DNA from: Pirellulales bacterium
Lineage (GTDB): Bacteria; Planctomycetota; Planctomycetia; Pirellulales; Thermoguttaceae
DNA length: 11,500 nucleotides
Direction: 5' to 3'
NCBI GenBank assembly: GCA_030642635.1
Contig: DAOWNK010000079.1
Span: forward strand, 1 to 11,500
The translations under genes and the position numbers were made by a program. The notes beneath the pieces are model-generated. The model was not told the origin of the DNA. It saw nothing but the letters and a program-made list of their open reading frames with translations, and searched no databases. Below, in pieces: positions 1 through 5,682 of this stretch (position 1 is its first letter; each line of letters opens with the position of its first letter).

Positions 1-126
1 GGCACACTCTTCAGCCGGCTGATTCTGGACCTGAACCGGGCCTCGGAAGCGGTCCAGCGGAGCATCGCCGAGCTACGCGAGATGGCCGCCGGCCTGAAGG
101 CCGTGTTTCTAGCGTTTTGCACCTAA
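1..126 (+). CDS. C-terminal 41 codons of an unidentified ORF inside the IS element
   Basis: Frame 1 is open from the window edge to a TAA at 124-126. The peptide begins GTLFSRLILDLNRASEAV and is a plausible amphipathic helix rich in Leu, Ala, Glu and Arg; its last residues (FCT) are encoded within the terminal repeat that starts at 119. By position it should belong to the insertion sequence, perhaps the end of its transposase, but it does not show the RN-rich C-terminal motif I would expect of ISL3 transposases. It could be an accessory ORF, a diverged transposase end, or chance. The 5' part is outside the window. Confidence 0.3.
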   Translation, partial: GTLFSRLILDLNRASEAVQRSIAELREMAAGLKAVFLAFCT

Positions 127-139
127 AAACGGAAGAGCC
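1..139. mobile_element. Right end of an ISL3-like insertion sequence
   Basis: A 21-bp terminal repeat lies at 119-139, with its outer end (GGCTCTTCC read on the minus strand) at 139, so the element extends leftwards out of the window. It matches the repeat at 11360-11380 at 20 of 21 positions in inverted orientation. The sequence, GGCTCTTCCGTTTTTA then a G/A-GTGC, resembles the terminal repeats I recall for ISL3-family elements such as IS31831. The insertion point is clear because the outer end cuts a symporter reading frame at 139/140. ISL3 elements usually duplicate 8 bp; the candidate duplication here is ATGAATCC at 140-147, whose partner would lie off-window. The family assignment is from memory of terminal repeats; the transposase itself is not visible. 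Confidence 0.75.
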
Positions 140-438
140 ATGAATCCCATGCGGATTGTGAAGAAGACCGCACCGAACGAAAGCCATATTATCACTGCCG
201 GCACGCTCGTGCCGAGCCACTGCTCGGTCCAAAAGTCGAAGAACAATACTTTGGACAACGGCTTGACCAACCAATCGCCGAAGAACCGGTCGATACGGAC
301 TTGCAGCTCGTCCGGCTGAGTTTCCTGCTGGGTTGCAACGGGTGTTTCGTCCGTTTGTGCAACGGCCGTGGCAGATGCAGCCGACATACAGATTGCGGCC
401 AGCAGCAGAACGACGGCGGCGATGTAAAAGCGGTTCAC
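109..438 (-). pseudogene. Sodium:alanine symporter (AGCS family), truncated by IS insertion
   Basis: This is the start of an AGCS-type Na+/amino-acid symporter, an inner-membrane permease normally about 450-550 residues long. Residues 1-28 form a signal-like hydrophobic leader ending near TAVAQ. Residues about 46-70 carry the amphipathic segment RIDRFFGDWLVKPL, and residues about 78-99 form the first membrane helix ending in FFTIRMGF, the typical AGCS pattern before an I-N-x-R-G-F stretch. At 139/140 the native frame stops inside what should be an Ile codon. The remaining residues (MALPFLGAKR, then TAG at 109-111) are read from the ISL3-like terminal repeat. The start is GTG at 438, overlapping the upstream gene's TGA by 4 bp (GTGA), which suggests translational coupling. 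The rest of the gene should lie beyond the insertion element to the left. Confidence 0.8.
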
Positions 439-737
439 GTTAGCAACTCGCCCAATTCCTCGCGAATACGCTTCTGGATCATGCCCTTAAACAGCGCCAC
501 CGCCAACGGCAAACTGACGGCAAGCATCACCGTGGAATCTTCCACCGTGACCGTGCCTGAGATATTCATGCCGACCGTTTTGAAACCGAACGAAAGCACC
601 CTGTCGTCCCACTCCTCGCGCAGCTCGCTTACCTGGCTGCCGAATGATTCACGCACAGAGTCGAATTTTTCTTTCAATCGTCGGACGGCCTCGTTCACTC
701 CCAGCTTGTGAGAGGTTTCCATTGTGAGATTCGGCAT
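435..737 (-). CDS. Polyhydroxyalkanoic acid system family protein (PHA_gran_rgn-like)
   Basis: A 100-residue protein matching the pattern of the small polyhydroxyalkanoic-acid-system family (PF09650/TIGR02610 as I recall it). The N-terminus MPNLTMETSHKLGVNEA is followed by a charged helix (residues 18-45), a strand region with SFGFKTVGMNISGTVTVED (49-67), then VSLPLAVALFKGMIQ and a C-terminal helix RIREELGELL. It is probably a soluble cytoplasmic protein; the family is named from association with PHA loci, and its biochemical role is unclear. I chose ATG 737 over the internal ATG at 722 because MPNL is the usual family start and it lies 4 bp after the upstream stop. The end overlaps the symporter GTG by 4 bp. 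No PHA synthase or phasin gene is in the window, so a link to PHA here is unsupported. Confidence 0.85.
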   Translation of the reverse strand: MPNLTMETSHKLGVNEAVRRLKEKFDSVRESFGSQVSELREEWDDRVLSFGFKTVGMNISGTVTVEDSTVMLAVSLPLAVALFKGMIQKRIREELGELLT

Positions 738-741
738 GGTG

Positions 742-1584
742 TTATCCGATTTTCGCCTTAAGTTTCTCAAGCAACTTGATACCGCGGCCGATCTCTTCCT
801 TCTGCCGCTGCGGCTCTTGCGGGATTTCACGCTCGATGGTAAGCGGCCCGTCGTAACCGATTTCGTCGAGCGTGCGGAGGAAGTTTTCCATGCCCACGTC
901 GCCCTCGCCCAACGGCACCTCGGCGCCCCACTCATGGCCGGGTTTCTCGGCCCATTTCCCGTCCTTGCAATGAACGCTCCGCACGTAGCGGCCGACTTTG
1001 CGCAGCGCCCCGATCGGCTCGCCGGAGCCGTACAAAATCATGTTGGCCGGGTCGAAGTTTACAAACAGATTGTCTCGATCCACGTCGGCGAGGAATTGCA
1101 ACAGCCCTTCGGCCGACTCCTGGCCGGTCTCCAGGTGGAACCGCTGTCCGTTGGCCTTACAATGGTCGCAAACCTCGCGTGTAACGTCCACCACCTGGCT
1201 GTAGATCGGATCGGTGGTGTCGTGGGTAATAAAACCCAAATGCAACCCCACGGCATCGATGCCCAGCAGCTTGGCGAAGTCGGCAATCTCTTTCATCTCC
1301 CGCGTACGCTCGGCACGTGTTCCCGGCGGGACAAGGCCGACAGTTCGGGCGGTCGCCGGTATATCGGCGTAGCTTTCGCCCTCGAACCCGCCGAAGACCA
1401 CCGTGATGCGAATCCCCAATTTTTCCAACCGGGCCAAAAACTGCTCGGCGTGCTGCGGAGTTCGCGTCTCCTTTTTCGGGGCATGAAGCTGTACGGTAGG
1501 CACACCCAGCTCGTGTGCAACGTCAAGATCGACGCCCAAGCCGGCGTCGATACTGGCAAAAACACCAATTGGCCATTTTTCCAT
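742..1584 (-). CDS. Sugar phosphate isomerase/epimerase-like TIM barrel (AP_endonuc_2 family)
   Basis: A 280-residue xylose-isomerase-like TIM barrel of the group that includes hydroxypyruvate isomerase, IolE/IolI and 3-keto-glycoside-processing enzymes. It probably isomerises, epimerises or dehydrates a sugar-derived keto compound with a divalent metal. Candidate metal ligands sit at the usual strand ends: E152 in FHLETGQE, D178 in VNFDPANM, H205 in SVHCKDGK and E251 in LTIERE; a GEGDV loop is at 226-230. There is no signal peptide, so it is expected in the cytoplasm. The ATG at 1584 has a good Shine-Dalgarno (AAAGGAG, 6 nt upstream). It follows the exported oxidoreductase in the same direction, with a REPIN-like repeat between, and its stop is 4 bp before the next start. 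The substrate is unknown. Confidence 0.88.
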   Translation of the reverse strand: MEKWPIGVFASIDAGLGVDLDVAHELGVPTVQLHAPKKETRTPQHAEQFLARLEKLGIRITVVFGGFEGESYADIPATARTVGLVPPGTRAERTREMKEIADFAKLLGIDAVGLHLGFITHDTTDPIYSQVVDVTREVCDHCKANGQRFHLETGQESAEGLLQFLADVDRDNLFVNFDPANMILYGSGEPIGALRKVGRYVRSVHCKDGKWAEKPGHEWGAEVPLGEGDVGMENFLRTLDEIGYDGPLTIEREIPQEPQRQKEEIGRGIKLLEKLKAKIG

Positions 1585-1617
1585 GTGAGGCTCCTTTATT
1601 GAAGTTTGTAATCACAC

Positions 1618-1690
1618 GTTTAGCGGCCATCGGTACGACGGCCTTGAACTTGCACCCCGATTTTGGCCGTCGTGCCGACGGCCGCTAAAC
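1618..1690. repeat. REPIN-like inverted pair of GC-rich hairpins
   Basis: Two 26-bp arms, 1618-1643 and 1665-1690, are inverted copies with two mismatches and are separated by 21 bp. Each arm contains its own hairpin: in the right arm GGCCGTCG-TGC-CGACGGCC is a perfect 8-bp stem with a 3-nt loop, and the left arm has the same design with one mispair. Outer ends read GTTTAGCGG on both sides. It sits between the oxidoreductase stop (TAG 1692-1694) and the downstream isomerase. In mRNA the arms could form one long stem or two small hairpins, possibly acting as an mRNA-stability or partial-termination element between two operon genes. No U-run follows. Confidence 0.8.
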
Positions 1691-1691
1691 G

Positions 1692-3437
1692 CTAAGCATT
1701 GTACCGCTTAATGTCCGGCTTGACACCCTCGGGCGTCGCGTCGCTGTCGATCTCGAACCACTCTTTGTTGAATTCGATCCGCTGCCCACTGCGAGCGGCG
1801 ATGTTCGTCGTCAATGCGATTACCGCGTCGGCCAGCGCGACCTTCGGATAACACCTCGGCAGATTCTCCGGCGACGGGTTGCGGATGCACCACGCCCAGT
1901 GCTCCTCCTCCTCGGTATAGCCGCGACTGACCTCAAGCGTGGCCATCTTCCCGACCGCCGCCGACTGCTCGTCGCCGCTGGCCTGGGTGTCCATCGTCGG
2001 CCCGCCGCGGCCGCTTGTCACCTTGATCTTGCTGCCGGTGGCCGAGTCCTTGAAGAGCATCGCTTCCTTCTCACGCTCCAGGATCAACGTCCCGCCGGTG
2101 CCGAAGACCATCTCGCCGTAGCCGCCGAACCCATTGCCGTTGATCGACGCGTACTGCACGCCGATCTTCTTGCGCGAGTTGTTCGGGTCCTTCGGGTCGT
2201 AGTCTGGCAAGGGGAACTCGAATTGGCAGTATACATGGTCGTCCACGTCTCGGTCTGCCGGGAAGATCGGCCGGTTGGCCGCCGCCGCGACGCTCAGCGG
2301 ATACTGCTTTTCGCCGCCGTGCATGGCCGAGATGAATATGCTGGCCGCGTCGAGCTGGTGGCTGCCCAACTCGGCCATCAGCCCGCCGCCGGTCCGATCC
2401 CAAAGCCGCCAGCGGATCAACTCCTCGACGGCCGGGCGGTCGTAGATCACCTTGCCGTCGGCGTCCTTTATTTTTTTGTCTTGATAACCAAAATCCTTGG
2501 CAGTCGCACCGAGCACCTCGTCGGATATTTGTGCCTCGACCTGTGCTACCATCTTCGACCATCTGTCGATCTCTCGCGGGTCTTTCACACTGGAGAGTTT
2601 CCGCTTCCAGCTTTTCAGTTTCTCGCCCAGCTTTTTCGCTAGTTTATCCTTCGGCTTGACCTTCTCGGGCATCGGCTGCTGCCAGCTATCCCGGCCTGGC
2701 ATGTTGCCGCGATGCCACTGTGCCCGGATGTAGTGCAAATCGCCCAGCAGTCCGCGACGAATCTGATCGACCGCGTTTTCGTACAGGATGTTATAGTGGC
2801 GCTGGTGTCCGGTGGCCAGGTGCAGTCCGGTTTCGTTGGCCACCCGGGCCATCTCCTTGCACTCGTGCACGCTGTGTCCCATGAGTTTTTCGGTCAGCAC
2901 GTGCAAGCCTGCCCGCATGGCCGCCACGGCCGCCGGTGCGTGCAGGTGCAACGGCAACGCGATGATCACCGCCTCGAGGTTGTCCCGCTTGGCGTTTTCG
3001 ATCAGCTCGCGGTAGTCGCCGTAGACCTTAACGTTTTTCCTGGCCTGCTGTTCGTTGGCCCAACCGTACTTCTCGATCAACCCGCAGCGGACCTTCAGCG
3101 CATTTGGGCTGTAGTGGTCGCCGTGAAATGCACGGTAGACGTTGTACGGGCGGATGTCGGAGATCGACTTGACCTCGATGAACTTCGGGTTGATCGCGCC
3201 GATCAACACGCTGCCTTCGTCGCCGGCGCCGATAACGCCTACCCGCACTGGGTTCGGCACTGAGGCCTCGTAGCCGAAGTAAAACGCACCCAGCCCGCCG
3301 CCGGAGACCAGCCCGGCCATAATACCTTGCTTGAGGAAGTCGCGCCGACTTTCACCGCTTTTGTTCTTCACGTCGCTGCCGATGGCGGCACAGAAGTTTT
3401 CCTTGCCGACGGCTTTTTCTTCTGGGGTCAGGTTCAT
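1692..3437 (-). CDS. Exported Gfo/Idh/MocA family oxidoreductase (Tat signal), 581 aa
   Basis: A long member of the NAD(P)-dependent sugar oxidoreductase family. A twin-arginine-type signal is present: R31-R32 in ESRRDFLKQG followed by a Gly-rich hydrophobic stretch to about residue 58, after a long 30-residue n-region; no clear AxA cleavage site follows, so it may stay membrane-anchored. The Rossmann dinucleotide motif is VRVGVIGAGDEG (65-76). The usual EKP active-site triad reads EKL (183-185), keeping the Lys; H211-Q-R-H follows. GGGLMAELGSHQLD marks the C-terminal alpha/beta domain, and a lysine-rich insertion (residues about 235-330) makes it longer than the usual 350-450. The ATG at 3437 overlaps the DoxX stop as ATGA, so the two are coupled. 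Substrate is not predictable; a periplasmic sugar or glycoside is likely. Confidence 0.88.
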   Translation of the reverse strand: MNLTPEEKAVGKENFCAAIGSDVKNKSGESRRDFLKQGIMAGLVSGGGLGAFYFGYEASVPNPVRVGVIGAGDEGSVLIGAINPKFIEVKSISDIRPYNVYRAFHGDHYSPNALKVRCGLIEKYGWANEQQARKNVKVYGDYRELIENAKRDNLEAVIIALPLHLHAPAAVAAMRAGLHVLTEKLMGHSVHECKEMARVANETGLHLATGHQRHYNILYENAVDQIRRGLLGDLHYIRAQWHRGNMPGRDSWQQPMPEKVKPKDKLAKKLGEKLKSWKRKLSSVKDPREIDRWSKMVAQVEAQISDEVLGATAKDFGYQDKKIKDADGKVIYDRPAVEELIRWRLWDRTGGGLMAELGSHQLDAASIFISAMHGGEKQYPLSVAAAANRPIFPADRDVDDHVYCQFEFPLPDYDPKDPNNSRKKIGVQYASINGNGFGGYGEMVFGTGGTLILEREKEAMLFKDSATGSKIKVTSGRGGPTMDTQASGDEQSAAVGKMATLEVSRGYTEEEEHWAWCIRNPSPENLPRCYPKVALADAVIALTTNIAARSGQRIEFNKEWFEIDSDATPEGVKPDIKRYNA

Positions 3438-4405
3438 TCGATTTCCCGTATTGTTAGTTTTTCTTTAAGTGACTTGTACGCTCGAATAACGTAATTCTCA
3501 GCGAAGTAGTCCAGCCCTCCCCATCGCCCGACGGCGGTCGTGGCGACCACCAGCAAGGCGACCAGTTCGATGAAGTTCTTGTCAACGAGCATTGCGTGCC
3601 CGACGACCTCCGGAGCCGGCGGATAAATGGTCGGCCACGGCGGCTGCGTGAGCAGCACGAATGTCAAAAACGCCACCCCGCCAAGTGCCGCCGGACGTGT
3701 GGCCAGGCCGAGCACCAGGCACACGCCGATCGCCGTCAGACCGTATGTCACCGCAAAGTTTATCAGGTCGCTCATCGTCCATCCCACCGGCAAGGCGCCG
3801 CGCTGCCGCTGGTCTTCGCTAAGCGCACTCCACAATGCGTTGTGGTAAGCGAGTTCCATTTCATCGACGGCCGAGAGCCACTGGTTGGCCTCTTTGCGTA
3901 ATTCCTGCTGCCGGTCCCAAGTGCGTTTTTTCTGATACGCGGCGCCATTGTTTCCCGCCGCACGGGCCGCCTGGAATCGGTCCAGGCTGTTGAAGTATTG
4001 GGCGATGTCTTCGCTGTTCTCTTCCAGGTAGCCGACCAACCCGTCGGCGAACCGTTGGTATATCTCTTGCGTTTCGGTCGCCTGCCGGTCGTCGAGCCGG
4101 TATTTACGCACAGTTTTGTGTTGCAATTTTTGCCAACGGTCGGCATACCATTTGCCGGTGGCGCCGTCGGCGACCTTCAGCCGCTCGCGTCCGTCGATAT
4201 CCGATATCATGGCGTAGAAAATCCAGGCGGCCGGACCCTTGGCCTGGGTGAGGAACCCATCGGCCGAGAACTCCGGATGGGCGATCTTCCACACCCCCTC
4301 GTAGAGGAAGTGGCAACCGATACTCAACCGCAGAACCACCATCATCACCACGGCGGCCGTGCCGATTTGAAACGTTTTGAATATGAATATGGATTTGGAA
4401 TTCAG
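3434..4405 (-). CDS. DoxX family membrane protein (CTG start proposed)
   Basis: A DoxX-like integral membrane protein of 323 residues from the proposed start. Membrane segments lie at about 12-35, 213-233, 237-255 and 276-295. Conserved-looking parts include LRLSIGCHFLYEGVWKI near the N-terminus and LGLATRPAALGGVAFL in the C-terminal half. Between TM1 and TM2 is a polar, helical, probably extracytoplasmic domain of about 150 residues. Families of this kind are often found next to exported Gfo/Idh/MocA enzymes in planctomycetes, perhaps handling electrons. The start is unusual: the only nearby ATG (4441) overlaps the -10 box of the promoter, whereas CTG 4405 has AAAGGAGG 5 nt upstream. A conventional caller would use ATG 4441 (335 residues). 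A longer open frame to 5326 is antisense to the dehydrogenase and is not coding. Confidence 0.8.
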   Translation of the reverse strand: MNSKSIFIFKTFQIGTAAVVMMVVLRLSIGCHFLYEGVWKIAHPEFSADGFLTQAKGPAAWIFYAMISDIDGRERLKVADGATGKWYADRWQKLQHKTVRKYRLDDRQATETQEIYQRFADGLVGYLEENSEDIAQYFNSLDRFQAARAAGNNGAAYQKKRTWDRQQELRKEANQWLSAVDEMELAYHNALWSALSEDQRQRGALPVGWTMSDLINFAVTYGLTAIGVCLVLGLATRPAALGGVAFLTFVLLTQPPWPTIYPPAPEVVGHAMLVDKNFIELVALLVVATTAVGRWGGLDYFAENYVIRAYKSLKEKLTIREIE

Positions 4406-4410
4406 GGGAA

Positions 4411-4418
4411 CCTCCTTT
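4411..4418 (-). promoter_or_regulatory. Strong Shine-Dalgarno for the DoxX gene
   Basis: AAAGGAGG on the minus strand is complementary to the 16S rRNA 3' end and lies 5 nt before the CTG at 4405-4403. It is far too distant, and on the wrong side, to serve the ATG at 4441. It decides the start site. Confidence 0.65.
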
Positions 4419-4439
4419 GCCGTTGTCGTGCCATCTATC

Positions 4440-4468
4440 ATTATAACCCATTTACAGTGAATGTGTAA
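4440..4468 (-). promoter_or_regulatory. Sigma70-like promoter of the DoxX-oxidoreductase-isomerase operon
   Basis: On the minus strand, TTACAC (4468-4463) is followed by a 17-bp spacer and a perfect TATAAT (4445-4440). Transcription would begin near 4433, giving a leader of about 28 nt to the CTG at 4405. The hexamers lie in the short divergent region shared with the dehydrogenase gene. No operator is obvious. Confidence 0.6.
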
Positions 4469-4477
4469 TAAGGGAAG

Positions 4478-5479
4478 ATGGAAAATATGAAAATCGTCCT
4501 CTGCTATCCGGTACAGAAACACCATTGCGAGCAGATCGCCGCCGCTGCACCGGAAGCCGAGGTAATCGACGCCGGCCAGGAACGCCTTGCCGAAGAACTT
4601 TTCGACGCCGACGTCTTCTGCGGTCATGCCAAAGTGCCGGTCGATTGGGAAGGTGTAGTCCGTCGGGGACGCCTGCGGTGGATACAGTCCTCGGCCGCCG
4701 GAATGGACCACTGCCTGGTGCCGCCGGTGATCGAGTCGGACATCGTGGTGACCAGTGCATCTGGCGTTTTGGCCGACCAGGTGGCCGAGCACACCGTGGC
4801 GCTTACAACCGGTTGGTTCCGCAGCCTGCCGACGTTCTTCCAAGCTCAGCAGCGCAAGGAGTTCATCCGCCGGCCTACAGGCGATCTGACCGGCAGCACG
4901 GTGGGAATCGTCGGCCTTGGCGGTGTCGGGCGCCGGCTTGCCGAGTTGCTTCGAGGGTTCCACGCCCGGATACTCGCCACCGACATGTTCCCGGTCGACA
5001 AACCGGACTGGGTCGAGTCGCTTTGGCCGGCCGATCGGCTTTTCGACATGCTGCCGCTGCTCGACGTGTTGGTGCTCTCGCTGCCGCTTAACCAGACGAC
5101 TCGCGGGCTGATCGACGCGGCGGTGCTGGCGAAGCTGAAACCCCATGCACTGCTTGTAAACGTAGCGCGTGGAGCATTGGTCGTCGAGGCGGACCTGGTC
5201 GAGGCGCTGGAAAACGGGCGTCTTGCCGGTGCGGTGATGGATGTAACCGAGCCGGAACCGCTGCCTATAACCAGCAGACTCTGGGACCTGCCCGGGGTGA
5301 TTATCACACCGCACGTGGGCGGGCAAAGTGCATGGCGAATCGACAAGATGACCGAGTTGTTCTGCCGGAACCTGCGCCGTTGGCTCGCCGGCCGGCCGCT
5401 TATCAATTACCTATCCGACAAGCGGCTTGGGTTCCCGATTCGCGGCTCGGGCACACCGATTTGGGGGGAGGGGGTGTAG
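4478..5479 (+). CDS. D-2-hydroxyacid dehydrogenase (NAD-binding)
   Basis: A 333-residue member of the D-isomer-specific 2-hydroxyacid dehydrogenase family, which reversibly reduces 2-keto acids such as glyoxylate, hydroxypyruvate or related compounds. The nucleotide fold has GLGGVG (146-151) and an acidic residue at D169 for NAD preference. The catalytic set is present: R231 in NVARGAL, E260 in EPEPLP and H279 in TPHVGGQS. The substrate loop SSAAGMDH (71-78) is typical. It is cytoplasmic, with no signal. ATG 4478 is the first start, but ATG 4487 (MKIVLCYPV) fits the family better and AAGGGA at 4470-4475 suits neither ideally. The last 14 residues after DKRLGF look like an extension running into a repeat that supplies the TAG stop. 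It is divergent from the DoxX operon; the reaction is not defined further by sequence. Confidence 0.88.
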   Translation: MENMKIVLCYPVQKHHCEQIAAAAPEAEVIDAGQERLAEELFDADVFCGHAKVPVDWEGVVRRGRLRWIQSSAAGMDHCLVPPVIESDIVVTSASGVLADQVAEHTVALTTGWFRSLPTFFQAQQRKEFIRRPTGDLTGSTVGIVGLGGVGRRLAELLRGFHARILATDMFPVDKPDWVESLWPADRLFDMLPLLDVLVLSLPLNQTTRGLIDAAVLAKLKPHALLVNVARGALVVEADLVEALENGRLAGAVMDVTEPEPLPITSRLWDLPGVIITPHVGGQSAWRIDKMTELFCRNLRRWLAGRPLINYLSDKRLGFPIRGSGTPIWGEGV

Positions 5480-5542
5480 CGGCCGGGCTTGCCCGGCGCG
5501 TGCGGAATAAACCCCATTTAGCCGTCGAGCTTGCTCGGCGCG
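5477..5542. repeat. Tandem pair of hairpin repeats with compensatory changes
   Basis: Two 24-bp direct copies start at 5477 and 5519 (period 42 bp), both beginning TAGC and ending CGGCGCG. Each holds a small hairpin around a TT loop: CGGGC-TT-GCCCG in the first and CGAGC-TT-GCTCG in the second, so one stem pair changes G-C to A-T while pairing is kept. A degenerate third unit (GCCGC-AA-GCGGC, 5559-5570) follows. The first copy's TAG is the dehydrogenase stop codon. No U-run follows, so this is not a classic terminator. Confidence 0.7.
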
Positions 5543-5591
5543 TAATAATTTCTGCTAAGCCGCAAGCGGCCGCACCTTCCCACTTCTGCTC

Positions 5592-5621
5592 TGGACACCG
5601 CCGGGCCACAACCGTTAAAAT
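5592..5621 (+). promoter_or_regulatory. Sigma70-like promoter of the kinase gene
   Basis: TGGACA (5592-5597) and TAAAAT (5616-5621), each 5 of 6 to consensus, are separated by 18 bp. Transcription would start near 5628, giving a leader of about 55 nt. The leader holds three 9-bp tandem units (TCATATTCG, TCATATTTG, TCATACCAA) at 5641-5667, then AAAGAGG 7 nt before the kinase ATG. Nothing else is seen in 5571-5682. Confidence 0.5.
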
Positions 5622-5682
5622 GTGCCCAGTGTCTCCGGCATCATATTCGTCATATTTGTCATACCAATAAAGAGGTCCAGAG

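Noticed and set aside
724..1602. Plus-strand ORF of 292 codons opposite the first isomerase
   Set aside because: The minus strand carries the metal-ligand motifs and a good Shine-Dalgarno; the plus frame has none.
4442..5326. Long open minus-strand frame joined to the DoxX gene, antisense to the dehydrogenase
   Set aside because: Its residues are low-complexity Arg/Pro/His-rich shadow sequence, while the plus strand shows complete dehydrogenase motifs; the DoxX promoter also lies inside it.
5463..5474. G-rich tract as a G-quadruplex
   Set aside because: Only two long G-runs are adjacent; four separated runs are not present within a short span.
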